A DNA stretch of 64,000 bases, taken from the NCBI GenBank assembly GCA_003543215.1, contig DPJD01000001.1, positions 554,860-618,859 of the forward strand. The letters run 5' to 3'. Below, in pieces: positions 8,078 to 16,527 of this stretch; position 1 is the first letter of the stretch; each line of letters opens with the position of its first letter. Below the pieces are notes generated by a model. It did no database searches and was not told the origin of the DNA. It saw only the letters and a list, made by a program, of their open reading frames with translations. This stretch comes from Erysipelotrichaceae bacterium (lineage in GTDB: Bacteria; Bacillota_I; Bacilli_A; Erysipelotrichales; Erysipelotrichaceae). A program made the position numbers and the translations under genes.

Positions 8078-10025
8078 GAAACAACAAAATATAGAATTTG
8101 AATTAAATCTGGTTAAAATTAAAATCGATCATGAAATATTAACGATAGAAAATCATAAGGGTATGATTTTTGGGATGGGAGAACGATTTGATGCGATTGA
8201 CCTGAGAAATAAGTCGATTCTAAATGAGGTTTATGAGAAGTTTTGTCATCAAGGGGAAAGAACCTATCTTCCTTTACCGTTTTTTAGTTTAAGTGAAGGT
8301 GTTGGTGTCTTTATTAAAACTGAGAGAGTCATTAGTGTCGATTTCTTTTCCCCTATTAGAATAGATCTACATGATTGTGAAGAAGATTGTTTGATTCATT
8401 TCTATGTAGGAGAAGGGGCTACCATCATTCAAGATTTCATCCAAGACAGTGGAAGTATAAGCTTACCGCCAAAGTGGGCATTTGGACCATGGATGTCAGG
8501 TCATCGATGGAACTCTGAGAAAATCATCATGGAACAGATAAGGCAGAGTCAAGAGCATAAGATCCCCTTTACGACTTTGGTCATTGAACAGTGGAGCGAT
8601 GAGGCGAGCTTTTATATTTTTAATGAAGCGAAGTATGAACCTTCTGTAAATGCTTTGGAATATGATGATTTTAGTTTTGATCAAGATGCTAAGTGGCCAA
8701 ACCCAAAGGTAATGATTGAAAAGCTGAAAGATATGGGTATCTATACGTTGCTCTGGCAAGCGCCTATAATCAAGAAGCTTGAAGCACATGAACCCGAAAA
8801 CAGGCAAAATGAACTTGATCATGAAACAGCCTTGAAGAACAATTACATGGTGCGAAATGCTGAAGGGGGTCCTTACTATATTCCCGAAGGTCATTGGTTT
8901 CCGGGCTCGATGATTCCCGATTTTACGAATCCTGAGGCTAAGGAGTGGTGGTTCTCAAAGCATCAATATCTGCTGGATATTGGAATAAGTGGATTCAAAA
9001 CGGATGGTGGTGAGTTCATATATGATATGGATGCACGGTTTTTTAATGGGAAACGTGGGTATGATATGATTAATCGATATAGTGCGCTCACGATTCAATC
9101 TTATAAGGAATTTGTAGGATCAGATCGGCTTTTGTTTAGTAGAGCGGGATATATTGCACAACAATCCAATACCATTCACTGGGCTGGTGATCAAAAATCT
9201 GAATGGTCCGAGTTTGAATCGATCTATCGAGCAGGAATCTCATCCAGTCTTTCAGGAATCTCATTTTGGAGTTTTGATATCGGTGGGTTTGCGGGTGATC
9301 TGCCAAGTGTTGAACTCTATCAAAGGGCTACTCAGTTAGCGGTGTTTACACCTATCATGCAATTCCACTCAGAACCCGTTGGTGGACAGTTCGCTCTGTT
9401 GGATGCTTCGAAGGTTTTTAAGAACGATCGCACGCCGTGGAATATTGTCGAGTATTATCATAAGCATGAACTCATTCAAAATATCAGATTTTACTACGCT
9501 CTTAGAATGAATCTGCTTCCATCCATTTATTCATGGGCTATCGACTCTGTTCAAAAGAGTGAAACCTTGATCAAACATATGTGGGTCGCATTTCCGAATG
9601 ATACAAAAGCGTGTGATTTCCATGAACAGTACTCCTTTGGAGCGCTCTTGGTCGCACCGATCCTGCATGAAAATCAGACAGAAAAGAGAGTGTATTTTCC
9701 AAAAGGAAAATGGAAACACTTGTTAAGTAACGAGACATTTGAAGGTGGTCAGGAGAAAGTGCTCAGTATAAAGCCACAAGACTTATGTGTATATGTTCAA
9801 GAGGGAAGAGCTTTGTTTTTAAACCTGAATCATGCCCAAAATCTTGGTGAGAATTCAAGCAACTCGGTACAAACGCCTTCTACGTTAAGTGTTTGGCTTT
9901 ATGGTGCAGAAGGTCAAGATTTCTTTAGTGATGGTGCTTCTAGATTTACTATAAGATGGAACGATCATAACTATGCTATTGAGGGTACATATTCATTTGA
10001 AGTTGAGATTAGCTATAAAAATTGA
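8058..10025 (+). CDS. GH31 family alpha-glucosidase
   Basis: A 655-residue cytoplasmic glycoside hydrolase. GMGERFDAIDLRNK near residue 35 is the GH31 N-terminal signature; PPKWAFGPWMSGHRW starts the catalytic barrel; the nucleophile Asp lies in GFKTDGGEF near residue 316; the acid/base Asp in WAGDQKSEW near 378; FWSFDIGGF and PIMQFHSEP complete the set. The C-terminal beta domains carry VAPILHE and a PKGKW motif. The residue mix (KTDGGE rather than the DMNE of maltase-type enzymes) resembles the xylosidase/sulfoquinovosidase side of the family, so the exact sugar is open. Last gene of the operon, overlapping the previous one by 20 bases, and followed by a terminator. Confidence 0.88.
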   Translation: MKKHIFKKQQNIEFELNLVKIKIDHEILTIENHKGMIFGMGERFDAIDLRNKSILNEVYEKFCHQGERTYLPLPFFSLSEGVGVFIKTERVISVDFFSPIRIDLHDCEEDCLIHFYVGEGATIIQDFIQDSGSISLPPKWAFGPWMSGHRWNSEKIIMEQIRQSQEHKIPFTTLVIEQWSDEASFYIFNEAKYEPSVNALEYDDFSFDQDAKWPNPKVMIEKLKDMGIYTLLWQAPIIKKLEAHEPENRQNELDHETALKNNYMVRNAEGGPYYIPEGHWFPGSMIPDFTNPEAKEWWFSKHQYLLDIGISGFKTDGGEFIYDMDARFFNGKRGYDMINRYSALTIQSYKEFVGSDRLLFSRAGYIAQQSNTIHWAGDQKSEWSEFESIYRAGISSSLSGISFWSFDIGGFAGDLPSVELYQRATQLAVFTPIMQFHSEPVGGQFALLDASKVFKNDRTPWNIVEYYHKHELIQNIRFYYALRMNLLPSIYSWAIDSVQKSETLIKHMWVAFPNDTKACDFHEQYSFGALLVAPILHENQTEKRVYFPKGKWKHLLSNETFEGGQEKVLSIKPQDLCVYVQEGRALFLNLNHAQNLGENSSNSVQTPSTLSVWLYGAEGQDFFSDGASRFTIRWNDHNYAIEGTYSFEVEISYKN

Positions 10026-10028
10026 TTT

Positions 10029-10070
10029 AAAAAGTGTTTCACAACTTTAAAATCGTGAGACACTTTTTTA
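10029..10070 (+). terminator. Rho-independent terminator of the glucoside operon
   Basis: AAAAAGTGTTTCAC pairs with GTGAGACACTTTTT (one G-T pair) around a 12-base loop and runs directly into T's. It starts three bases after the GH31 stop. Confidence 0.85.
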
Positions 10071-10112
10071 TTAATCCATTTGTCGTCATGCTTTTACAGA
10101 CCATAATCCGCA

Positions 10113-11081
10113 TTATTCATTCTTTTTTGAAGAATCATCTTTACTGCTGGTTTTGATACGATTTGTTATTCTGTTTTTAAACCAAAAAGTGACGTTATGC
10201 TTTTTCGTGACTTTTCGATACACGAAATAAAAGAACATTATCGGTAAGGTCCATAATGCTACTTCGACCAATAAGAATGGAAGGGTGGAAACGATGAAAA
10301 CAAATCCATTCTCCAATGTTCTGATAAAGCTTTGAGCATTACTGCTGAATGCTTCAACGATACGTTCCCATAGACCTGCACGTTCAGATGGAGAGTATTC
10401 ATAAACTTCACGAATGCTCAAATTGAACTGGGTATATGCGATGCGTTTATCATAGTCTTGAATTGAGGATTCCAAGCGTTCGATTTCATAACGCGTATTG
10501 GATAGCTCATTCTCGATGAGTAATAGGTCAGAAAGTGAACCGGATTGCTTCAACAACTCCAACAATCTAAGTTCCTTGGCTTGTAGAGTGACGATACGCG
10601 CTTCCGTATCCCGATAGACATCCGTGACATTATAGACTTCACGTCTTTCACTGACGATCTTAGATGTTTTGCCAGCGTTAAGAATGAAATCTTCAATACT
10701 TGAAGTCGGAATCATTACACTGAGGTTGGCGACGAGATTGCTGAATTCACTTTCATTACGCGGCAAAGGAATGTAGGAATTCTGAATGTATCCATTCAGC
10801 GATTTGACCAAGGCTTCAATCGCTTCTACGGTCTTGGTGTAGTCTTTTGTCTCAAGTTCCAAGCCAATGTTTTGAATCAGTTTTTCGTTGGAAATACTGG
10901 GTTGTTCGAGATTGTTTGAACCAAAGTTATCTTTTGTGAATGAAGGTTCCATTCCTTCGCTTTGTTCAGATATACCAGCAGATTGATCCGTGGAACTGGT
11001 TTCTTTTGGTGAGGAAAAGGTCGAACAGGCACTGAATAAGAATACGATTGTGATCAAGAGTATAAGACTTCTGGTTTTCAT
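10113..11081 (-). CDS. DUF4349 membrane-anchored lipoprotein
   Basis: A 322-residue envelope protein of the DUF4349 type, function unknown. The N-terminus is a lipoprotein signal with lipobox LFSAC (Cys at about residue 19), followed by a Ser/Thr/Gln-rich linker. Residues about 70-220 form the domain, with a paired beta region and a coiled coil (LQAKELRLLELLKQSGSLSD...). A membrane helix near residues 257-282 (STLPFLLVEVALWTLPIMFF) is followed by a basic, Ser/Lys-rich tail that should be cytoplasmic. AGGAGG precedes the start on the minus strand. It is a single-gene unit, divergent from the acetyltransferase at 11240. Confidence 0.82.
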   Translation of the reverse strand: MKTRSLILLITIVFLFSACSTFSSPKETSSTDQSAGISEQSEGMEPSFTKDNFGSNNLEQPSISNEKLIQNIGLELETKDYTKTVEAIEALVKSLNGYIQNSYIPLPRNESEFSNLVANLSVMIPTSSIEDFILNAGKTSKIVSERREVYNVTDVYRDTEARIVTLQAKELRLLELLKQSGSLSDLLLIENELSNTRYEIERLESSIQDYDKRIAYTQFNLSIREVYEYSPSERAGLWERIVEAFSSNAQSFIRTLENGFVFIVSTLPFLLVEVALWTLPIMFFYFVYRKVTKKHNVTFWFKNRITNRIKTSSKDDSSKKNE

Positions 11082-11197
11082 GGCAGTATCCTCCTAAGCA
11101 CATCATATTCTTTCAAATGTTAAGTTATCGTAAAGTGATTTAGACAGGGTCTTATTTTGAACAACGTCTCCATTTTACGCGTTAGTTTCAATTATCG

Positions 11198-11203
11198 TAT
11201 AAT
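11198..11203 (+). promoter_or_regulatory. -10 box before the sugar acetyltransferase
   Basis: TATAAT 36 bases before the ATG at 11240, with no convincing -35 partner. AAGAGG near 11229 is the ribosome site. Confidence 0.45.
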
Positions 11204-11239
11204 TATATAGGACGAATTAAAATATACAAGAGGTATATA

Positions 11240-11815
11240 ATGGCAACACTCGAAGATGTGCTTAAGGGTTTTCGCAATGAGACGATTGATCCGAGTATAA
11301 AGATGGAACGAGCTCAACGTGTGAATGATTTGATTCAAGAGTCCATCAAAATTTGTATGGAGATCAATACGGTCTATCATACACCAGAAGAAATCATTCA
11401 AAGGATGAGTGAGTTGACAGGGAAAAGGATCGATCCAAGCTTTCGTTTGTTTCCACCCTTCAATGCGGATTTTGGTAAGAATATAAGCATTGGAAAGAAT
11501 GTCTTCATCAACTCGGGTTGTCGCTTTCAAGACCAAGGTGGAATTGTCATTGGAGATGGGTGCTTGATTGGACATAATGTGGTCTTAGCTACGATCAACC
11601 ATGCCTTGGAACCACAAATGAATCGTAAGAACCATTATGCACCAGTTCATATTGGAAACAATGTCTGGATCGGATCCAATGTGACGGTATTGCCAGGTGT
11701 AACGATAGGGGATTGGGCTGTGATTGCGGCTGGAGCTGTTGTGACCAAAGATGTAGAGGCGTATACCGTAGTGGGTGGTATTCCGGCAAAGCTGATCAAA
11801 CGAGTTCACGAGTAA
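11240..11815 (+). CDS. Maltose/galactoside O-acetyltransferase family
   Basis: A 191-residue left-handed beta-helix acetyltransferase of the LacA/Maa group, which moves acetyl from acetyl-CoA to the 6-hydroxyl of sugars. The N-terminal helical cap (residues 1-55) is followed by hexapeptide repeats (GKNISIGKNVFINSGC, GGIVIGDGCLIGHNVVLAT), the catalytic His in ATINHALEP near residue 115, and the CoA-binding end GVTIGDWAVIAAGAVVTKD...VVGGIPAK. Length fits the family. Monocistronic, AAGAGG upstream. The sugar acceptor cannot be read from sequence; detoxifying export of surplus sugar is the usual suggestion. Confidence 0.9.
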   Translation: MATLEDVLKGFRNETIDPSIKMERAQRVNDLIQESIKICMEINTVYHTPEEIIQRMSELTGKRIDPSFRLFPPFNADFGKNISIGKNVFINSGCRFQDQGGIVIGDGCLIGHNVVLATINHALEPQMNRKNHYAPVHIGNNVWIGSNVTVLPGVTIGDWAVIAAGAVVTKDVEAYTVVGGIPAKLIKRVHE

Positions 11816-11856
11816 AAACGCATAAAGAAGTATTAAGCAGATATATTATAGGGGAA

Positions 11857-12023
11857 ATGAAGTTCAATGCGAAGCGTTTAGGATTTATCCCAATATAGAA
11901 TATCTTCTTATTGCATCAAAGATCCTACTCGGTTTTTATGAGGTCTTCTTCAAGAAATGGGTCAAAGTTCATCCCCTGATTTTACTATTTGTGTTTCTTA
12001 TTCTGATCGTAATTTTCCTTTAA
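11857..12023 (+). pseudogene. Small membrane protein gene broken by a one-base frameshift
   Basis: An ATG at 11857 with GGGGA three bases upstream starts MKFNAKRLGFIP and then stops after 13 codons. The next frame is open through 12023 and reads NIEYLLIASKILLGFYEVFF, a KKW link, and a strong hydrophobic helix ending FLILIVIFL. Adding one C to the CCC run at 11889-11891 joins both parts into a single protein of about 55 residues with two hydrophobic segments. It is either a genuine recent mutation or a sequencing error in a homopolymer. The YEVFF...HP...LL pattern faintly recalls DUF2127 proteins, but I cannot name the family. Confidence 0.5.
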
Positions 12024-12097
12024 GTTTATCCAAATCACACATCACATGAATTGTAATTGGATCCTCTAGAGCCTATGATGTGCATAGGAGGATACTT

Positions 12098-13042
12098 ATG
12101 AAAACGAATAAGATTTCAATCATTGGTTCAGGTTTTGTAGGATCCACATCAGCGTTTGCCATCATGGATGCAGGACTTGCCAGTGACATCGTATTGGTCG
12201 ATATCAATCGTGAGAAAGCTGAGGCAGAAGCCATGGATCTTACCCATGGGGCCGCTTTTGTAAAGACAGTCAACATTACAGCGGGTCTCATCGATGATAC
12301 GGTGAATTCTGATTTAATCATCATCACGGCGGGTATTGGACCGAAGCCGGGTGAGTCGCGTTTGGATATCTTGAATAAGAACATTCCGATCTTCAAAGAG
12401 TCCGTCCCAAGATTGGCTCAGCTGAGTCCAAATGCCATTTTCTTGGTTGTATCCAATCCCGTGGATGTCTTAACGTACATCACGTATAAATTCTCAGGCT
12501 TTCCTTCGCATCGTGTCGTTGGGTCTGGTACCGTTTTGGATACCTCACGCTTCAAATCCATTCTATCGAAGCAATTCGGCATTGATGCTCGAAACATCCA
12601 TGCCTACATCATTGGTGAACATGGAGATTCTGAGATCGCGACCTGGAGTTCAACGAAAATCGCAGGGATGAGCATCGATGAGTATTGTAAGACAGATAAT
12701 TTGGATTGCAGTGATGAATTCAAAACCGTCATTCACGATGAGGTCAAACATGCGGCATACGAGATCATCAATCGCAAAGGCTACACAAACTATGCGGTTG
12801 CCTTGGCCGTTCGACGCATCAGTGAGGCGATCTTAGGGGATGAACAATCGATTCTTACGGTCAGTGGTTTATTAAGCGGTGAACGGGGGATTAAGGATGT
12901 ATACATGGCGATGCCTTGCATCGTAGGTCGTGGTGGTATCCGAAAGATCCTACCGATCCCACTTTCAGATAAAGAAACTGAGGCATTGCACTATTCTGCA
13001 GACGTGTTGAAAGATATCATCAAACAATCGAATTTGGAATAA
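12098..13042 (+). CDS. ldh: L-lactate dehydrogenase
   Basis: Reduces pyruvate to L-lactate with NADH, closing fermentation redox balance. 314 residues from this start, chosen because TAGGAGG lies 7 bases upstream; an in-frame ATG at 12080 lies before that site and is unlikely. Visible features: Rossmann motif IIGSGFVGST near residue 8, NAD-ribose-binding Asp in IVLVDIN, the substrate Arg in GPKPGESRLDIL, the DVLTY/NPVD region, GSGTVLDTSRF, and the catalytic His in IGEHGDSE near residue 178. The Arg/Gln at the active loop (KPGESR) supports lactate rather than malate specificity (Gln is more common there, Lys-Pro-Gly is accepted in LDH). Single gene with a shared terminator downstream. Confidence 0.93.
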   Translation: MKTNKISIIGSGFVGSTSAFAIMDAGLASDIVLVDINREKAEAEAMDLTHGAAFVKTVNITAGLIDDTVNSDLIIITAGIGPKPGESRLDILNKNIPIFKESVPRLAQLSPNAIFLVVSNPVDVLTYITYKFSGFPSHRVVGSGTVLDTSRFKSILSKQFGIDARNIHAYIIGEHGDSEIATWSSTKIAGMSIDEYCKTDNLDCSDEFKTVIHDEVKHAAYEIINRKGYTNYAVALAVRRISEAILGDEQSILTVSGLLSGERGIKDVYMAMPCIVGRGGIRKILPIPLSDKETEALHYSADVLKDIIKQSNLE

Positions 13043-13093
13043 TCGATACATTAGTGTAAATCATATTATGAATTTGAATTAATCGCGATATAA

Positions 13094-13130
13094 AAGAGCG
13101 AATGATCATTGCGATCGTTCGCTCTTATTT
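13094..13130. terminator. Bidirectional terminator between ldh and the flavoprotein gene
   Basis: AAGAGCGAATGATC pairs with GATCGTTCGCTCTT (one G-T pair) around a five-base loop. An A-run precedes it and a T-rich run follows, so it can end transcription from both convergent genes. Confidence 0.8.
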
Positions 13131-13145
13131 ATATTTATTGTGCAC

Positions 13146-14546
13146 TCAATTCTCAATCGCTTTTCTTCCAGCGACACGTCCCATCACGAGACATTCGGTA
13201 ACGGAACAACTACCCAAACGATTCGCACCATGGGTTAAGCCTGTTACTTCGCCAGCCGCAAAAAGACCTTTATGGATGTGTCCATGGATGTCCAGGACAT
13301 GGGTGTCGACGTCGGTCACAAGCCCACCCAAACTGTAATGTGTTTTCGGATGGATCCGCATGGTGTAAAAGGGAGGCGTGGTGAGGGGTACCATCCATGT
13401 CTCAAATACTTTGCCGAATGGATCGGATGTGTTGAGCGTGATGCTCAGGTTGTAAGCTTCAATGGTTTGAACAAGGGATTCATAAGGGATGTTGTAATGA
13501 CGTGCTAGTTGATTCAAATCAGTATGAGATTGGATGATGCCTTTTCTAAGGACATCCTCAAGCTTCCATCCTGTTCTCTTTAAGCTGGATTCATCCACGA
13601 TACCGATGACATCTTTCCGCTTTAGGATTGCTTCTGTAAGTTGTTTACGATTACCCAATTCGTTGACGAAACGTTCTCCATTTTTACAATCAACCACGAT
13701 GCCATAGGAAGAGACGATGTAATCTCCAAATAGACCACCTTTGCCATAACCGTTTTCATCTTGTGTCGTCCAAGGCATCCATTGGATTTTATTGAGATGG
13801 ATGGTGGCCGCATGGATAGCCATGCAGGCTTTAAGGACTTCAGCGCTTGTGGTTTTTTTGTTTGTGGTTAAAAAGTCTTCTTTGATGATCTCCTTTAAGA
13901 ATTCTCGATCTGCCGCAAATCCACCAGAAGCCACAATGACGCCTTTTGTCGCATAAAGCTCTGTGATTTCTGTTGAGTTCGTAGACGTTATATTATTTTC
14001 AATCAGCTGTACACCGATGACCTGTTGATGTTCATCTTGAATAAAGGATTGTACATGTGCATCGAAGCGAATCTCAATACCCAGTTCATCACATTTCTGT
14101 TTCATGCGAAGCATCATTGTGGATCCAGACAAGGGGTCAGGCGAGTAACAACGAGGCACCTGGTGACCGCCAAAGATATCGACACGGGACATGTATTTAA
14201 CGTTGAGAACTTCTTTTGACCATGTATAAGCATCCAGTGCTTCTTCACACACGCGTCTTGTGATGTGTGGATCATTAAGACCTTCACCTGAGCGCATCAT
14301 GTCGTCAAACATCAGATCTACGGAGTCGATGATGCCAAGGTGTTGTTGCTCTACAGTATTCGGTGCTGCAATCCCACCATCACTGATGATGGAGTTGCCC
14401 CCAATGGCTTTCATTTTCTCCAATACGATGACATTGCCACCGTTCATTTTGCATTCGATGGCAGCTGCCAAGCCTGCGAAACCAGAACCGATCACAATGA
14501 CTTCAAAGGGTTTTTGAGAAATAGGGGGATGATTTTGATGTGACAT
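13146..14546 (-). CDS. FAD-dependent fumarate/urocanate reductase-like flavoprotein
   Basis: A 466-residue flavoprotein of the FrdA/flavocytochrome c family, without signal peptide, heme motif or FMN-binding domain, so a soluble single-domain enzyme. The dinucleotide fold is VIVIGSGFAGLAAAIEC with Glu in VIVLEKM; GGNSIISDGGI contacts FAD. Active-site regions are SRVDIFGGHQVPRCYSPD, GERFVNELGNR, and IHPKTHYSLGGLVTD near the end; HGANRLGSCSVTECLVMGRVAG closes the FAD site. The start at 14546 has AGAGGT eight bases upstream; an ATG nine codons earlier lacks one. It likely reduces an alpha,beta-unsaturated carboxylate such as fumarate, but the acceptor is uncertain. Confidence 0.82.
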   Translation of the reverse strand: MSHQNHPPISQKPFEVIVIGSGFAGLAAAIECKMNGGNVIVLEKMKAIGGNSIISDGGIAAPNTVEQQHLGIIDSVDLMFDDMMRSGEGLNDPHITRRVCEEALDAYTWSKEVLNVKYMSRVDIFGGHQVPRCYSPDPLSGSTMMLRMKQKCDELGIEIRFDAHVQSFIQDEHQQVIGVQLIENNITSTNSTEITELYATKGVIVASGGFAADREFLKEIIKEDFLTTNKKTTSAEVLKACMAIHAATIHLNKIQWMPWTTQDENGYGKGGLFGDYIVSSYGIVVDCKNGERFVNELGNRKQLTEAILKRKDVIGIVDESSLKRTGWKLEDVLRKGIIQSHTDLNQLARHYNIPYESLVQTIEAYNLSITLNTSDPFGKVFETWMVPLTTPPFYTMRIHPKTHYSLGGLVTDVDTHVLDIHGHIHKGLFAAGEVTGLTHGANRLGSCSVTECLVMGRVAGRKAIEN

Positions 14547-14680
14547 GATAGGACCTCTTTGATTTAGATTCATTTTAACATGCTTGTTTTGAGGGATGTT
14601 TAGGAATGATGATAATAGTCATATTTAAGGCAATGATGAGCTTATTACGTTAAGATGATTCAAATAGGTTAGGAAAACAT

Positions 14681-15343
14681 ATGTTTCGAGAAATACTTGA
14701 AGAACTCAATTCTGTTTTAAAAGGGAAGACATTGGATGCGATCTTGCCTCCTTTACTTTTTGTTTTGGTTCAATCGCGGACATCACTTTTAAACGCAGTG
14801 ATCTTTGCGATTGTCTTGAGCCTTTTAATTGGTTTTTATCGGCTTTCCAAACGTCAAGGCATCGGGTATGCGTTTGGTGGTTTGGTTACGGTTTTGATTG
14901 CTTCTGGTTTTGCGTTGTTTGCGAATAATGCTTCAAATTATTATCTACCTGGTATATTAAGCACAAGCTTATTATTCGTTGTGACGCTTGTCAGTGTGTT
15001 GATTGACAAACCTCTTGCGGCTTTTGTGTCTCATTTGACAAGAGGGTGGACACTGGCATGGTTTTGGCGTGAGGACATCAAACCAGCTTATCGTGAAGTG
15101 ACTTGGTTTTGGGTTGTGATGTTTGGTTTAAGTGCAGGCGTTCAGTGGCTGTTCTATCTCGGAGATGATTTAAATGCCTTGGTATGGGTCACATCCTTGT
15201 TTGGCTTGCCTTTCACAATCTTTGTGTTGGTTGTGACGTATGTCTATGGACTATGGCGGTTGAAGAACTTAGGGGGTCCTGGGATCGATGAGTTCAGTCA
15301 GAATAAATCGGCTCCGTTTAAAGGGCAAACGAGAGGGTTTTAA
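14681..15343 (+). CDS. DUF3159-type multi-pass membrane protein
   Basis: A 220-residue integral membrane protein with about six hydrophobic segments. The layout (a first helical pair near residues 20-50, RQGIGYAFGGLVTVLIAS, a central VSVLIDKPLAAFVSHLTRGW segment, then two C-terminal helices) fits the DUF3159 family, which has no known function. Charged, Gly/Pro-rich cytoplasmic tail. TAGGAAAA is a modest ribosome site. It stands alone between a divergent flavoprotein gene and a phosphoribosyltransferase gene. Family call by general resemblance only. Confidence 0.6.
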   Translation: MFREILEELNSVLKGKTLDAILPPLLFVLVQSRTSLLNAVIFAIVLSLLIGFYRLSKRQGIGYAFGGLVTVLIASGFALFANNASNYYLPGILSTSLLFVVTLVSVLIDKPLAAFVSHLTRGWTLAWFWREDIKPAYREVTWFWVVMFGLSAGVQWLFYLGDDLNALVWVTSLFGLPFTIFVLVVTYVYGLWRLKNLGGPGIDEFSQNKSAPFKGQTRGF

Positions 15344-15410
15344 AACAGATTTTGTTTGAATTTGTTTTCTATCGTTTCTCTGCTAGAATAAACAAAAAGG
15401 AGAAAAGGAT

Positions 15411-15950
15411 ATGTTTATCCAATATACCTTGAAAATCGCTGGCTTGACACGTAAGCTTCCCATCATACGCTTAAACGAGAAACTTTCCATCGCAAGTTTT
15501 GTGGTATTGGGAGATGCGGAACTGATTCAAGCAGCCGCACCTTTACTGGTTTCTAAACTTCCTGAAGTAGACTTATTGGTTGGGGCAGAAGCGAAGGGGA
15601 TTCCATTACTGCATGAAATGTCGCGTTTGATGGGTTTATCACGTTATGTGGTCGTACGTAAAAGCATCAAAGCCTATATGCAAAACGCAATGGTGGATGT
15701 CGTTCAATCGATTACGACTACATCCGAACAGATCATGGTTCTGGATCGACTTGATGTGGACCGGATCAAAGGCAAACGCGTGGCGTTGATTGACGATGTG
15801 ATCAGCACGGGTTCATCGTTGGCAACCATGGATCGTTTGGTAGAACAAGCCGGCGGTTATGTGGTCGCACGTGCTGCACTCTTGGCAGAAGGGGATGCGT
15901 CTTTACGTGATGACATCATCTTCCTTGAAAAGCTTCCGATTTTCGATTAA
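15411..15950 (+). CDS. Purine-type phosphoribosyltransferase family protein
   Basis: A 179-residue type I phosphoribosyltransferase. The PRPP-binding signature VALIDDVISTGSSL lies near residues 123-136 and the flexible-loop/hood region contains VRKSIKAYMQN; the substrate loop GAEAKGIPLLHEMSRLMG resembles adenine/xanthine enzymes. It would attach ribose-5-phosphate from PRPP to a purine base for salvage. Length matches Apt/Xpt (170-195). AAAGGAG precedes the start and a terminator follows, so it is monocistronic. Base specificity cannot be settled by eye. Confidence 0.82.
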   Translation: MFIQYTLKIAGLTRKLPIIRLNEKLSIASFVVLGDAELIQAAAPLLVSKLPEVDLLVGAEAKGIPLLHEMSRLMGLSRYVVVRKSIKAYMQNAMVDVVQSITTTSEQIMVLDRLDVDRIKGKRVALIDDVISTGSSLATMDRLVEQAGGYVVARAALLAEGDASLRDDIIFLEKLPIFD

Positions 15951-15969
15951 AGTAGACAATCCAATGATG

Positions 15970-15993
15970 AAAAGCGTCTGAAAAGACGTTTTT
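15970..15993 (+). terminator. Terminator after the phosphoribosyltransferase gene
   Basis: AAAAGCGTCT pairs with AGACGTTTTT around GAAA, with one G-T pair, and ends in a T-run. Confidence 0.75.
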
Positions 15994-16048
15994 AATTATT
16001 GTAAATAAAATACAAAAAGTGTAAAATTACACTATAAAGAGGATCGAT

Positions 16049-16504
16049 ATGACACGCAATGATTTTATTAAGATGATGGACTCACAGGTCAAGCTCATTC
16101 GAAGCGAATATGGATTGACACAAGATAAAATGTCGATCCTATTGGGTTTGTCCAAGAAGACATTGGTTGAGATTGAAAAAGGACGCAGCAGTTTGGGTTG
16201 GACAACTTCGGTCGCTTTGGCGAGTATATTTTCCAATAGTTCTGTTCTGATCAATGCCTTGGGGGGCAATGTCGAAGACATCATCGTGGCCATCGCATTC
16301 AATGATGTGGATGTGCAATACCCTAAAACCTGGGGTGGTAAACTTTGGTGGAAAACCATTCTTAAAAAGGAGGGATATATGATCCAACAGAATCTTGTGT
16401 CCCAGCATTATCGTTTATTAGATCCTTTATATCGTAGACATTATGCTTCATTTGATTTAGTTGATATTGAAACGCATCTGCATGAATTGATTCATCATCT
16501 GTAA
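16049..16504 (+). CDS. XRE-family helix-turn-helix regulator
   Basis: A 151-residue cytoplasmic DNA-binding protein. The Cro/C1 helix-turn-helix spans about residues 12-65: VKLIRSEYGLTQDKMSILLGLSKKTLVEIEKGR is the classic pattern. The C-terminal 85 residues (WGGKLWWKTI... LLDPLYRRHYASFDLVDIETHLHELIHHL) form an unidentified domain. AGAGGA lies seven bases upstream. It is followed after 23 bases by two small membrane-protein genes that it may control. Target and ligand unknown. Confidence 0.85.
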   Translation: MTRNDFIKMMDSQVKLIRSEYGLTQDKMSILLGLSKKTLVEIEKGRSSLGWTTSVALASIFSNSSVLINALGGNVEDIIVAIAFNDVDVQYPKTWGGKLWWKTILKKEGYMIQQNLVSQHYRLLDPLYRRHYASFDLVDIETHLHELIHHL

Positions 16505-16527
16505 ATGGATGCGAAGGAGGCATCACA

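Noticed and set aside
12060..12072. GGATCCTCTAGAG before ldh equals part of a common cloning polylinker.
   Set aside because: The match is only 13 bases, the flanks continue as normal genomic sequence with the ldh ribosome site, and no vector sequence adjoins it. Probably chance.
13260..14517. Several plus-strand open frames opposite the flavoprotein gene.
   Set aside because: They lack ribosome sites and family similarity and mirror the codon pattern of the real gene.
16513..16527. Riboswitch or attenuator between the XRE gene and the first membrane protein.
   Set aside because: The gap is only 23 bases and holds just the ribosome site.
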